A stretch of 64,000 nucleotides of DNA from Novosphingobium pentaromativorans US6-1 (GCF_000767465.1 NZ_CP009291.1:3018501-3082500); one strand, 5' to 3'. Positions 52,917 to 61,890 are shown, numbered from the stretch's first letter. A program made the numbers and translations. The notes: a model not told the origin generated them from the sequence alone.

Positions 52917-52966
52917 GCGGAACGGGACCGGGAGAGAGGGACACTTCCCTCCCGTTCCCGTTCCGC
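52917..52966. repeat. 50-nt imperfect long hairpin
   Basis: The outer 11 bases (GCGGAACGGGA, 52917-52927) are perfectly complementary to 52956-52966. Inside, another ten or so pairs continue (52929-52939 with 52944-52954), interrupted only by single mismatches, down to a loop near 52940-52943. It lies in a region without genes. A second hairpin follows at once. Confidence 0.85.
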
Positions 52967-53013
52967 GTTCCCGCTGCTGCTCCTGCCTTGCGGCAGGTTG
53001 GGCGACGGGAACG
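52966..53013. repeat. Nested inverted repeat
   Basis: The arms CGTTCCCG (52966-52973) and CGGGAACG (53006-53013) enclose a perfect inner hairpin, CCTGCC (52982-52987), loop TTGC, GGCAGG (52992-52997). The first arm repeats part of the preceding hairpin, so alternative folds are possible. Confidence 0.75.
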
Positions 53014-53452
53014 GTCACCTCGTGAATGACTGGTCTCGCGGGACATGTCCCGGAGGGCTCGGATTGGAACGAATCTATCCGAGCGCTGCTGATGCGCGTA
53101 ATAGTGTTACCGGGGCGGTAAGTAAAACGGAAATATTACAGTCCCGGGACTGCCTCAAACCAGGGCAGGTGCGAATCGTCGATAAGGTTCCGCGGCCGCC
53201 CACAGCCATCCATCATTTGGGCAGTCGGGTGCAGGGAGGTGGTCGCGACTTCGTCGGCAGCGATGCAGCTCTTGCTTATGGGACTTCGGAATGCGGCGAG
53301 CTCGATTGTGCCTCGTCCAGGCGCAGAACGCCGGAGCGCTTCAGTCGGCCGCGCTCGCCAAGGCTTTCCGGTTCGAGCTTCGTAAGCGCTCGCATGCAGC
53401 AGCGCGCGCCGGCCAGTGTTCCGGGGCGACGCGTTCATGCCACCGTGGGCGG

Positions 53453-54457
53453 TTACTCGCTGCGGATCTCGGTCAGTCGACGCTCCCATGCCAGGGCATG
53501 TTCGACGATCGTGGGCAGGTCGGCATAGCGGGGCTGCCAGGGCAGGGTGGCCTTGATCCGCCGGTTGTCCGAAATCAGCGAGTCCGGATCGCCGGAGCGG
53601 CGGCCTTCCATGCGCCGCTCGATAGTCCGGTTGGTCACGCGGTCGACGGCATCGAGCACGTCGAGCACGGAGAAGCCCTGGCCGTAGCCGCAATTCATCG
53701 TCAGCGAGCGTTCGGGCTGCGCAATCAGCGCCTCGAGCGCAAGGACGTGGGCATTGGCAAGGTCCGATACGTGAATGTAGTCGCGCACGCCCGTGCCGTC
53801 CGGCGTGTCGAAGTCGGTTCCAAAGACCGCGACGTGGCTGCGTTTGCCGAGCGCGGCTTCTACGGCAACCTTGATGAGGTGCGTGGCCCCGGCGGTCGAC
53901 TGGCCGGTACGCGCCTGCGGATCGGCGCCCGCCACGTTGAAGTAGCGTAGCGCGCAATAGTTGAACGGGTGCGCTTTGGCGACGTCGCCCAGCATGATCT
54001 CGGTCATCAGCTTGGACATGCCGTAAGGATTGATCGGCGTCTTGGGGCTGTCCTCTGTCACCGGCGAGACTTCGGGGATGCCATAGGTCGCGGCGGTCGA
54101 GCTGAAGATGAAATGCGGCACACCGGCCTTGACTGCCGCGTCCATCAGCGCGCGGCTCTTGGCCGTGTTGTTGTGATAGTACTTGAGCGGGTTCTCCACC
54201 GATTCCGGTACGATGATCGACCCGGCGAAATGCATGATTGCCTTGGTACCCTGTTCGGCGAAGATCCTGGCAAGCAGTTCGCCGTCCTCGATATCCCCTT
54301 CATAAAAGGCCACGCCTTCGGGAATGGCGAAGCGGAAGCCCGTCGTCAGATTGTCGATCACGGCGACCGGCCAGCCGGCATCGACGAGGGCGAGCACGGC
54401 GTGGCTGCCGATGTAGCCAGCGCCGCCGGTGACGAGGACGGGGAGTTTCTGGGTCAT
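53453..54457 (-). CDS. galE: UDP-glucose 4-epimerase
   Basis: This 334-residue enzyme interconverts UDP-glucose and UDP-galactose. It has [18 protein letters not shown] at the start, the catalytic serine in FSSTAATYG and Y-x3-K in PYGMSKLMTE. The substrate region NYCALRYFNVAGADP is close to standard GalE, as is [19 protein letters not shown]. It is a closer match to bona fide GalE than the epimerase at 36375. It is a single gene, divergent from the UDP-glucuronate epimerase-like gene. Confidence 0.93.
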   Translation of the reverse strand: MTQKLPVLVTGGAGYIGSHAVLALVDAGWPVAVIDNLTTGFRFAIPEGVAFYEGDIEDGELLARIFAEQGTKAIMHFAGSIIVPESVENPLKYYHNNTAKSRALMDAAVKAGVPHFIFSSTAATYGIPEVSPVTEDSPKTPINPYGMSKLMTEIMLGDVAKAHPFNYCALRYFNVAGADPQARTGQSTAGATHLIKVAVEAALGKRSHVAVFGTDFDTPDGTGVRDYIHVSDLANAHVLALEALIAQPERSLTMNCGYGQGFSVLDVLDAVDRVTNRTIERRMEGRRSGDPDSLISDNRRIKATLPWQPRYADLPTIVEHALAWERRLTEIRSE

Positions 54458-54658
54458 GTTCGGGCTGTCCGGAGATTGATGTCGGTCGAGACGATCGAGA
54501 TTGAACTTTATGGCTTGCGGGCCATGGCATATGGTCCATGTTGCAACGCGTCAAACGCCTAGTGGGAGATGCGTCCGCTACGGGGCATTCCGTCCCGGTC
54601 ATCCACCCCGATCAGGTCCCGGCCCGGCGCGGCTGCGCATTTCAAGATGGGAGCATGC

Positions 54659-55672
54659 ATGGTTTCGCAATACCCGACGGTCCTTGTCACCGGCGCGGCC
54701 GGCTTCATCGGTGCCGCGGTGGCAGAAGCATTGATGGCGCGCGGGCAGCCGGTGATCGGCATCGATTCGATGAACGACTACTATCAGGTCTCCCTGAAAG
54801 AGGCCCGCCGCGATCGTCTTGTCGCGCGGTTCGGCAATCTCTTCACGTTCCACACGCTCGACTTTGCCGACATGGAGGCCACGCAGGCCGCGCTCGCGCC
54901 ACATGATTTCGGTCTGATCGTGCATCTGGGCGCGCAGGCGGGCGTGCGTTACTCGCTGGAAAACCCGCAGGCCTATGTCGCCTCGAACCTGGCGGGCCAC
55001 GTCAACATGCTGGAGATCGCCCGCGCCCGGCAGGTCGGGCACATGGTCTATGCCAGCTCCAGTTCGGTCTATGGCGGCAATGAAAAGCTGCCCTTCGCAG
55101 TGGAGGACCGCGCGGATCACCCGGTCTCGCTCTACGCCGCCACCAAGAAGGCGGACGAACTGATGAGCGAGACTTACGCTCACCTGTTCCGCATTCCGTT
55201 GACCGGCCTGCGCTTCTTTACGGTCTATGGTCCCTGGGGCCGTCCCGACATGGCCATGTGGAAGTTCACCGAGCGCATGCTCTCCGGCCGTCCGATAGAC
55301 GTCTACAACCACGGCGAGATGCAGCGCGACTTCACGTATATCGACGATATCGTCGGCGGCGTCCTGGCCTGCCTCGACCGTCCGCCAGTGGACGACGGCC
55401 GGGAAAAGGCTGGCGGCAGCGTCAAGCCGCACGCCCTCTACAACATCGGCAACAACCGCAGCGAACGCCTGATGCGCCTCATCGAAGTGCTGGAAGATGC
55501 CTGCGGCGTGAAGGCCGAACTCAACCTGCTGCCGATGCAGCCGGGTGACGTCCCGGCCACTTACGCCAACATCGACGCGCTGACCCGCGACACCGGGTAC
55601 GCGCCGACAACGCCGATCGAGATCGGCGTGCCGCGCTTCGTGGAATGGTACCGGGGGTATCTGGACGTCTGA
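54659..55672 (+). CDS. UDP-glucuronate 4-epimerase-like SDR
   Basis: This 337-residue extended SDR has VLVTGAAGFIGAAVAEAL, then IGIDSMNDYYQVSLKEAR and HLGAQAGVRYSLENP. It also has ASSSSVYGGNEKLPF and Y-x3-K in YAATKKADELM. RFFTVYGPWGRPDMAMWKF is characteristic of UDP-glucuronate epimerases, which make UDP-galacturonate. The ATG at 54659 follows GGGAG; an in-frame ATG at 54647 is possible. It would use the product of Ugd (27360). Confidence 0.9.
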   Translation: MVSQYPTVLVTGAAGFIGAAVAEALMARGQPVIGIDSMNDYYQVSLKEARRDRLVARFGNLFTFHTLDFADMEATQAALAPHDFGLIVHLGAQAGVRYSLENPQAYVASNLAGHVNMLEIARARQVGHMVYASSSSVYGGNEKLPFAVEDRADHPVSLYAATKKADELMSETYAHLFRIPLTGLRFFTVYGPWGRPDMAMWKFTERMLSGRPIDVYNHGEMQRDFTYIDDIVGGVLACLDRPPVDDGREKAGGSVKPHALYNIGNNRSERLMRLIEVLEDACGVKAELNLLPMQPGDVPATYANIDALTRDTGYAPTTPIEIGVPRFVEWYRGYLDV

Positions 55673-55701
55673 CTGCAGATCGATGAAGCGAGGGCTGACG
55701 T

Positions 55702-55723
55702 CCCGGGCGGGTAGCCACCCGGG
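55702..55723. terminator. Possible hairpin terminator between convergent genes
   Basis: The arms 55702-55710 and 55715-55723 pair with one mismatch around the loop GTAG. It lies between the convergent epimerase and PilZ-like genes, where a shared terminator would be expected. There is no T-tract on either side, so it is a weak candidate. Confidence 0.4.
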
Positions 55724-55732
55724 GCCGATCAG

Positions 55733-56077
55733 TCAGGCTATGGCGCAGTTGAAGTGCGCGACGATCTTGCGATCCAGCGGCTCCTTGAACCGCAGGAGCA
55801 GCTGGCGGGCGGTCTTGCGGATGGCGGTGGCGGGGAAGGGGCCGATGGCGCCGATCCACAAGGTACACTCCCCGTCGTCAAGGGCCGCGGGAGCTTCGAT
55901 TTCGAGGTCGCAGCCCGAATCGGCGAGGCTGGAGATCCGCACGCTTGCGCACGCGCCCGAGTGAACACATTCGCCGTAAACAATTGTATTCATTGCCTGC
56001 ACTCTGCCCGTCGACCGGGCCCTCTCGTTTCTTGGCGGCTTCGGGCCGGGTGTTATGGCCTGCCCGATTCCCGTCAT
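55733..56077 (-). CDS. Small PilZ-like domain protein
   Basis: This 114-residue protein has features of a PilZ domain, the receptor for cyclic di-GMP: R-S-T-G-R (a possible R-x3-R site) near residue 20-24, then a strand and ISSLADSGCDLEI, similar to the D/N-x-S-x-x-G motif. The remainder (LWIGAIGPFPATAIR) has the expected strands. The motif is degenerate, so binding is uncertain. A shorter start at 55993 would lose the arginines. PilZ proteins often control polysaccharide export, which would suit the locus. Confidence 0.55.
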   Translation of the reverse strand: MTGIGQAITPGPKPPRNERARSTGRVQAMNTIVYGECVHSGACASVRISSLADSGCDLEIEAPAALDDGECTLWIGAIGPFPATAIRKTARQLLLRFKEPLDRKIVAHFNCAIA

Positions 56078-56207
56078 CCATGTTGCGAGAGGATAATCGC
56101 TCTTGAGGTCAATTCGGTTTCACTCGTGTGTCGAAATCGTGATGGGCAAGGCGGCGCGCGCGGCAGGCTGAAGGCAGGAGGGCCTGCCGCTGCACTGTAA
56201 CTGGCGG

Positions 56208-57629
56208 TCAGGCGGCCTCATCGACCTTGTCGCCGTTGGTGCCATTGCCGTCGGCCTGCCCGAAGAGGGCGGCAACGAAGTCCTCGCGCCAGCGCAGGAC
56301 GTCTTCGTCGCGAACCGAGGCAAGCAGCTTGGCATGGCGCTGCTTGCGTTCGCTCAGCGGCATGTCGAGCGCGCGCTTGATCGCCTCGCTGACGTGCTCG
56401 ATCGAGTGCGGATTGACCAGCAGTGCCTCGGTCAGCTGCTGGGCAGCGCCGGCGAACTGCGAGAGGATCAGGACTCCGGGATCTTCCGGGTCCTGCGCTG
56501 CAACGTATTCCTTGGCGACCAGGTTCATGCCGTCGCGCAGGGGCGTGACGAGTCCGATGTTCGCAGCGCGATAGAACCCGGCCAGGTGGCTGCGCGGATA
56601 GCCGCGGTTCACGTAGCGGATCGGTACGAAGGCGACATCGGCGTGGGCGCCGTTGATATGACCGGTCTTGCGTTCCAGGTCCTCGCGGATCTGCTGGTAG
56701 CTGGCGACGTCTCCGCGCGAAGGCGGGGCGATCTGCAGCAGCACGACATTGCCGGCCTGGTCCGGGTTGTCGGTCAGGAAGCGGCCGAAGCTTTCGAATC
56801 TCTCGCCCAGTCCCTTTGAGTAGTCGAGACGGTCCACGCCGATCATCAGCTTGCGCCCGCGGATGCTGGCCTTGAGCCGGTCATAGGCTTCCTGGGCCTC
56901 GGCGCTTCGGGCGCCTTCGACGAATTCGTCGTAATCGACGCCGATCGGGAATGCCTTGGCCAGGATCTTGCGGCCCTGATACTCGATCGTCCCGTCGTCG
57001 TTGACCGGCAGGCCCATTTCCTTGCTGACGTAATGCATGAAGCTTTCCAGCCACTCCTGAGTCTGGAAACCGATCACGTCGTATTCGAGCATCGAGGCGA
57101 CCAGCCGCTCGTGGAAGGGCAGGGAAACCAGCAGGCGCGTGGGGGGCCAGGGCGTGTGCAGGAAAATGCCCATGCGGTTGTTGATGCCCTTGCGCCGCAG
57201 CATCGAACCGAGCGGGAGCAGGTGATAGTCGTGCACCCACACGAGGTCGTCAGGTTCGATCAGGGGAATCACGCTGGTGGCGAAGCGGGCGTTGACGCGT
57301 TCGTAGCCCTCGCCGAAGCTGCGGTCGTACTCGGTCAGGTCGATGCGGTAGTGGAACAGGGGCCAGAGCGTGCGATTGGCATAGCCGTTGTAGTATTCGT
57401 CGATGTCCTGCGGTTCCAGGTCGATGGTCGCGGTCGTGACATCGTTGATCCGCTGCATGTTGAGGTGACCGGTGAATTCCTCGGTTTCCTGCCCCGACCA
57501 GCCGAACCAGATGCCGCGATGTTCGCGCAGCGCCGAATTGAGCGCCACCGCCAGTCCGCCCTGCGCCCCCGCAGCACCTGCCGCCTTGGGCACCGAAACC
57601 CGGTTCGATACGACAATCAGCCTGCTCAT
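56208..57629 (-). CDS. otsA: Alpha,alpha-trehalose-phosphate synthase (UDP-forming)
   Basis: This 473-residue GT20 enzyme makes trehalose-6-phosphate from UDP-glucose and glucose-6-phosphate. It starts MSRLIVVSNRVSVPK and has the glycine region GGLAVALNSAL. VWVHDYHLLPLGSMLR, FLHTPWPP and IGVDRLDYSKGLGERFESF follow. The late PLRDGMNLVAKEY is also diagnostic. It follows the GH15 gene by 48 bases and is probably the last gene of the otsB-GH15-otsA operon. The UDP-glucose donor is shared with the exopolysaccharide pathways. Confidence 0.96.
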   Translation of the reverse strand: MSRLIVVSNRVSVPKAAGAAGAQGGLAVALNSALREHRGIWFGWSGQETEEFTGHLNMQRINDVTTATIDLEPQDIDEYYNGYANRTLWPLFHYRIDLTEYDRSFGEGYERVNARFATSVIPLIEPDDLVWVHDYHLLPLGSMLRRKGINNRMGIFLHTPWPPTRLLVSLPFHERLVASMLEYDVIGFQTQEWLESFMHYVSKEMGLPVNDDGTIEYQGRKILAKAFPIGVDYDEFVEGARSAEAQEAYDRLKASIRGRKLMIGVDRLDYSKGLGERFESFGRFLTDNPDQAGNVVLLQIAPPSRGDVASYQQIREDLERKTGHINGAHADVAFVPIRYVNRGYPRSHLAGFYRAANIGLVTPLRDGMNLVAKEYVAAQDPEDPGVLILSQFAGAAQQLTEALLVNPHSIEHVSEAIKRALDMPLSERKQRHAKLLASVRDEDVLRWREDFVAALFGQADGNGTNGDKVDEAA

Positions 57630-57677
57630 ACTTCCATCCCCGTGTGACGCCCTCTGGCGCCGTTCGGCCCCGGCGCG

Positions 57678-59492
57678 TCAGCGCCAGTCCCGCCAAGACC
57701 GCGACAGTTGCCCGGCGCAGTTTATGATACCGACAAGCGAATAGGTCTGGGGGAAGTTCCCCCACAGCTCGCTCGTCTCGAAATCCATGTCTTCCGACAG
57801 AAGACCCGACTTGGTGCGATGCCCGAGCATGGCCTCGAACAGCCGCCGGGCTTCTTCGTCCTGGCCGCTGCGGTGCAGGGCCTCGATCAGCCAGAAGGTG
57901 CAGATGTTGAATGCCGTCTCGGGCAGGCCGAAATCGTCCTCGTTGGCATAGCGCAGCATGTGCTCGCCCCGGCGCAGGGACTTCTGGACCGCCTGCAGCG
58001 TCGACTGGAACCTGGGATCGGCCGCATGGACGAAACGCAGCTCGACCATCTGCAGCAGGCTGGCGTCAAGCTGGTCCCCGCCGAAACTGGCGACATAGTA
58101 CCCGCCCGCGCCGCCATCGTCGAGGTCGGGGCCTTCCAGCTTGTACCAGGCGCCTTCGTCGATGTTCCTGCGGATCGTGTCGGCCCGCTCGCGCCAGAGC
58201 TTGTGGCGGTCTTCCAGGCCAAGATGCTGGGCGGCGTTGGCAAGGCGGTCGCAGGCGGCCCAGCTCATCACGCTCGAATAAGTATGGACCGCGGTGCGGG
58301 TGCGCAGCTCCCACAGACCCGCGTCGGGCTGGTCGTGGGTCTTCCACGCCATCTCGCCCACTTCTTCGAGGCTTTCGAAATCGTCCATGTTCGCCATGCG
58401 CAGCAGCCGGCGGTCGGAGAAAGCCTGGATCGATGGCAGGACGATCTGGCCGTAGCAGTCGTTCTGGACCTGGTAATAGGCGGCATTGCCCACGCGCACC
58501 GGGCCCATGCCGCGATAGCCGCACAGATCCTTGGCCTCCCACTCGATGATCTCCTTGGCGCCGCTGACCGCGTAGAGCGGCTGGATCGCGCCGCCCTCGG
58601 CATCGTCGACGATGTTGCGCAAGTAGGCGAGATACTTCTCCAGCACGTCGAGCGCGCCCAGGTGGTTGAGCGCCTGCACCGTGTAATAGGCGTCGCGGAT
58701 CCAGCAGTAGCGGTAGTCCCAGTTGCGCTGGGTGTTCGGCGCTTCGGGAATCGACGTGGTGAGGGCGGCGACGATCGCGCCGGTTTCCTCGTGCTGGCAC
58801 AGCTTGAGGGTGATCGCGGCGCGGATCACCGCATCCTGCCAGTCCATCGGGGTGGCAAGGCCGCGCACCCAGTTGGCCCAGTAGGCCTCGGTCAGCTGGC
58901 ACATGGTTTCCAGCTCATGCTGGACATTTCCGGCAAAGGGTTCGTCCGGGCCGAGGAAGAAGTGCATCGGCCGTTCGAGGCGGAAGTAGCGCTCGTCGAG
59001 GACATAGCCGATGGGCGCATCCGTGGTCAGGCGCAGGGTGTTGCGTTCGACCAGGTAGCGGATGTGGTTGGAGCCATGGGTTATGTGGGCCAGCTGGGCG
59101 CCGTAGCCGCTCATCGGCGTGAGCACGACCTTGATGCGCGGCGAGCCGTGGACCGGGCGCACGATGCGGGCATAGGCCACCGGGCGGTAGGTGCGCCCCG
59201 AGCGCTGGAATCGCGGGCAGAAGTCGATCACTTCGACGACGCCGCCGTGAACGTCCTCCAGCCGCGTTACCAGGATCGGCGTATTGCGCATGTAGTGCTG
59301 GCTGATGGAGACCTGCTCCTCCAGCTCGAAGCGCCAGGTGCCCGCGTCCTGCCCATCGTCACCGCGCAGCAGCGCGCAGAAGGTCGGGTCGCCGTCGACG
59401 CGCGGGACGCAGCCCCAGACGATGGCGCCGGATTCGTCGATCAGACCGCTGACCTGGCAATTGCCGATCGGCCACAGTTCCAGCGAGCTCAT
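57678..59492 (-). CDS. Glycoside hydrolase family 15 protein (glucoamylase/trehalase-like)
   Basis: This 604-residue protein has an N-terminal beta domain (LELWPIGNCQVSGLIDESG) and an (alpha/alpha)6 barrel. Barrel motifs are NWDYRYCWIRDAYYTVQAL near residue 255 and GPVRVGNAAYYQVQNDCYG. The late WGNFPQTYSLVGIINCAGQL contains the region of the catalytic base. The start at 59492 overlaps the otsB stop by ATGA. GH15 includes glucoamylases, glucodextranases and true trehalases. Between otsB and otsA a trehalase or other trehalose-related activity is plausible. It has no signal peptide, so it is cytoplasmic. Confidence 0.9.
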   Translation of the reverse strand: MSSLELWPIGNCQVSGLIDESGAIVWGCVPRVDGDPTFCALLRGDDGQDAGTWRFELEEQVSISQHYMRNTPILVTRLEDVHGGVVEVIDFCPRFQRSGRTYRPVAYARIVRPVHGSPRIKVVLTPMSGYGAQLAHITHGSNHIRYLVERNTLRLTTDAPIGYVLDERYFRLERPMHFFLGPDEPFAGNVQHELETMCQLTEAYWANWVRGLATPMDWQDAVIRAAITLKLCQHEETGAIVAALTTSIPEAPNTQRNWDYRYCWIRDAYYTVQALNHLGALDVLEKYLAYLRNIVDDAEGGAIQPLYAVSGAKEIIEWEAKDLCGYRGMGPVRVGNAAYYQVQNDCYGQIVLPSIQAFSDRRLLRMANMDDFESLEEVGEMAWKTHDQPDAGLWELRTRTAVHTYSSVMSWAACDRLANAAQHLGLEDRHKLWRERADTIRRNIDEGAWYKLEGPDLDDGGAGGYYVASFGGDQLDASLLQMVELRFVHAADPRFQSTLQAVQKSLRRGEHMLRYANEDDFGLPETAFNICTFWLIEALHRSGQDEEARRLFEAMLGHRTKSGLLSEDMDFETSELWGNFPQTYSLVGIINCAGQLSRSWRDWR

Positions 59493-60358
59493 TCGGGGCG
59501 TTCTCCTGCTTGGCCTGCATTTTCGGTATCGGGTGACTTTCCGGCTGCACCGGCCGGGGCGTCGGCGTCGGCGTCGGCGAGGGCGCGGGTGAGCCACGCG
59601 TGGACCTCCTCGACGCTTTCGAGCCGCCAACAGGCCGCCGTTTGACGCATCGGGCCGACCAGGATGCCTTCGCCGCCCATTGCGGTGACGGCCTTGAAGG
59701 CATCTTCGTCGGTCACGTCGTCGCCGATGAAATAGGGGGTCGAACCGGCAAAGCGCGGCATGTCCATGAAGCGCGCGACGGCGCTGCCCTTGTCCGATCC
59801 GGGCATGACCACTTCGACGACCATCTTGCCGTCCTTGACGCCGGCGCCATGGGCCTCTGCCAGATCTTGCGCCAGGGCGAGGAGCGGCGCGCGCATTTCC
59901 GGCTGCCCGCGATAGTGCACCGCCATCGAGAAAGGCTTGTGCTCGACCAGCAGTTCGCCGTTGTCCCGGGCGAAAGCGCCGAGCGGGCGGGCGATCGTTT
60001 CGGGCAGCGGATCGGCGAGCGGGTGGATTTCGGCATTGCGGCAAGGACGAAACTCGCCGCCGTGGGAGCCGGCCATCGCAACGTCGACCGGACCCAGCAG
60101 GCGGTCCAGCGCCTCGAGCGCGCGGCCGCTGACCAAGGCGAGGCGGCCTTCGAGTTGTTCGCCCAGCGCCTCGATCAGGCCGGGCAGGGCCCTGGCGACC
60201 TCGACATGGTCGGGATGGGCGGCGATATCGACGAGGGTTCCGTCGAAATCGAGGAAAAGGGCGGCCTTCGAGGGAAGGCGCAAGGGGGGCGGCTGGGACA
60301 GGTCGTCGGGAGACGATCCGCGCAGCGCCAGCTTCAGGCTGTCGCTTTCGTCTGTCAT
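59489..60358 (-). CDS. otsB: Trehalose-6-phosphate phosphatase
   Basis: This 289-residue HAD-type phosphatase has the nucleophile motif AALFLDFDGTLVDIAAHPD near residues 32-50. RLALVSGRALEALDRLLGP, MAGSHGGE and the final motif FIGDDVTDEDAF near 215 follow. It removes phosphate from trehalose-6-phosphate. The ATG at 60358 is the first of the operon, downstream of an EcfG-type promoter at 60427-60451. The C-terminal 30 residues are Ala/Asp-rich and probably flexible. Confidence 0.95.
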   Translation of the reverse strand: MTDESDSLKLALRGSSPDDLSQPPPLRLPSKAALFLDFDGTLVDIAAHPDHVEVARALPGLIEALGEQLEGRLALVSGRALEALDRLLGPVDVAMAGSHGGEFRPCRNAEIHPLADPLPETIARPLGAFARDNGELLVEHKPFSMAVHYRGQPEMRAPLLALAQDLAEAHGAGVKDGKMVVEVVMPGSDKGSAVARFMDMPRFAGSTPYFIGDDVTDEDAFKAVTAMGGEGILVGPMRQTAACWRLESVEEVHAWLTRALADADADAPAGAAGKSPDTENAGQAGERPE

Positions 60359-60426
60359 CGCAATGACCTTTGCATCATCTGGCACACAGGCCAACCCCCA
60401 GCTCCGCAAAAATGCCGCTTTGCAGC

Positions 60427-60451
60427 AACGATCGGGTGAAAGGCCGGTTCC
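60427..60451 (-). promoter_or_regulatory. EcfG-type (general stress) promoter of the otsB-GH15-otsA operon
   Basis: On the minus strand the sequence is GGAAC-N16-CGTT (-35 at 60447-60451, -10 at 60427-60430). This is an exact match to the consensus of the alphaproteobacterial general stress sigma factor EcfG. The start codon of otsB is 69 bases downstream. Trehalose synthesis is a known target of general stress responses. Confidence 0.78.
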
Positions 60452-60532
60452 CCGGTTGAAATGCCGGGTCGCGGTCGCCATTGTCCGCGCGCTGCGAACC
60501 GGGCGCTGCCGTTCCGGTTCTTCTATCACTCC

Positions 60533-61831
60533 ATGCCAGAGGCACGCGGGGAGGCACCGATCCAGACGCTCGATTCCATCACTACGTTCTTTGCCGGTCA
60601 GCCGGCCGCCTATGCGCTTGTCTCGCTGGCCGGTATCCTGCTGGTCGCCTGGTTCGCCAACTGGCTGGCCAAGAAGCTGGTCGTGCGGCCGGTGACGATG
60701 ATGATCGCGCGCACCCCGCTGCGCAACGAGGCGAACGACGTGCGCAAGCTCGTCACCCACCTCGCCAACGTGGTGCCGGCGGTCATCCTGCATCAGGGGA
60801 TTGCCGTGATCGCGGGCCTGCCGCCGCAGGCAGTCGTGCTGGTGCAGGTCCTCTCGCAGGCCTTCATCATCTTTACCCTCGCGCGCGCGCTGTGCGATCT
60901 GCTCGAACTGGCCAACGATGCCTATGAACTGAAGCCCGAGGCGGCGAGCCGGCCGATCAAGGGCTATCTGCAGGTCGCGAAGATCCTGATCTATGCCGCC
61001 GCCGCGATCCTGATTGTCGCGGCGCTGATCGGCCAGTCGCCGCTACTCCTGCTGTCCGGTCTGGGCGCGCTTGCCGCGGTGATCATGTTGATTTTCCGCG
61101 ACACGATCCTCTCGCTCGTGGCTTCGGTACAGCTGCGCTCCAACGACATGCTGCGCGTGGGCGACTGGATCGAGATGCCGCAGCTCAATGCCGACGGCGA
61201 CGTGATCGATATCGCGCTGCACACCGTGAAAGTGCAGAACTTCGACAAGACCGTCACGACGATCCCGACGCACAAGCTGATCTCCGATTCCTACCGCAAC
61301 TGGCGATTCATGCGCGAATGGGGCGGCAGGCGGATCATGCGTTCGCTGCTGATCGACCAGACCACCATCGATTTCCTGAGCCGCGAGCAGTGGGAGGACT
61401 TGCGCTGTTTCATGCTGCTTGAGCCCTACATGGCCGCCAAGGACAAGGAGCTGGCCGAGTGGAACGCGCAAAATGCCGTGCGCGAGGGGGAGGACGACCG
61501 CCCGGTCAACCGCCGCCGTCCGACCAATGTCGGCACCTTCCGCGCCTACATGCTTGCCTACCTCGAAGCGCACCCGCGCATCGCCAGGCGCGGCACGCTG
61601 ATGGTTCGCCAGCTTGCTCCGACCGAAAAGGGCCTGCCGCTGGAGATCTACTGCTTCACCGATACCGTCGACTGGGGCGAATACGAGAGCATCCAGGGCG
61701 ATATCTTCGACCATCTTCTTGCAATCCTGCCGCAATTCGGCCTGCGTTTGTTTCAGCATCCCAGCGGGCGCGACCTTGCGGGGTTGGGTGAGCCGTTGCG
61801 GGGACGGTTGGCTCCATTGTCGATGGATTAA
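60533..61831 (+). CDS. MscS-family mechanosensitive channel (YbdG-like)
   Basis: This 432-residue protein has about five N-terminal membrane segments (within residues 15-180). The MscS core follows: SGLGALAAVIMLIFRDTILSLVASVQLRSNDMLRVGDWIEMP. The cytoplasmic part VKVQNFDKTVTTIPTHKLIS and a long soluble tail resemble E. coli YbdG. It would release solutes under osmotic downshock. The ATG at 60533 is the first good start; no strong ribosome-binding site is visible. It is divergent from the trehalose operon, which fits a theme of osmotic stress. Confidence 0.9.
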   Translation: MPEARGEAPIQTLDSITTFFAGQPAAYALVSLAGILLVAWFANWLAKKLVVRPVTMMIARTPLRNEANDVRKLVTHLANVVPAVILHQGIAVIAGLPPQAVVLVQVLSQAFIIFTLARALCDLLELANDAYELKPEAASRPIKGYLQVAKILIYAAAAILIVAALIGQSPLLLLSGLGALAAVIMLIFRDTILSLVASVQLRSNDMLRVGDWIEMPQLNADGDVIDIALHTVKVQNFDKTVTTIPTHKLISDSYRNWRFMREWGGRRIMRSLLIDQTTIDFLSREQWEDLRCFMLLEPYMAAKDKELAEWNAQNAVREGEDDRPVNRRRPTNVGTFRAYMLAYLEAHPRIARRGTLMVRQLAPTEKGLPLEIYCFTDTVDWGEYESIQGDIFDHLLAILPQFGLRLFQHPSGRDLAGLGEPLRGRLAPLSMD

Positions 61832-61873
61832 ATGACGCTTGAGTGCGCCGCTGAGTAGTTTACCGGATCTTTC

Positions 61874-61890
61874 CTTGCGCAAGGCGCAAG
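61874..61890. repeat. Small inverted repeat after the channel gene
   Basis: CTTGCGC and GCGCAAG (7-bp arms) flank the loop AAG at 61881-61883, 43 bases after the channel stop. No T-tract follows, so a terminator role is doubtful. Confidence 0.4.

Larger units (their letters stand above)
52737..53452. other. Structured intergenic region between tRNA-Thr and galE
   Basis: About 715 bases hold no gene I can support. The left part carries a possible tRNA promoter and two strong hairpins at 52917-53013. A 100-codon frame on the minus strand (53136-53438) has no ribosome-binding site and no recognisable domain. The region also includes everything downstream of galE, which ends at 53453. Confidence 0.5.

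Noticed and set aside
53136-53438. 100-codon minus frame after galE
   Set aside because: It lies just downstream of galE but has no ribosome-binding site, no domain and an irregular composition. It could be a relic; not supported.
57708-59645. 645-codon plus frame opposite the GH15 gene
   Set aside because: Shadow frame; the minus-strand protein matches GH15 along its whole length.
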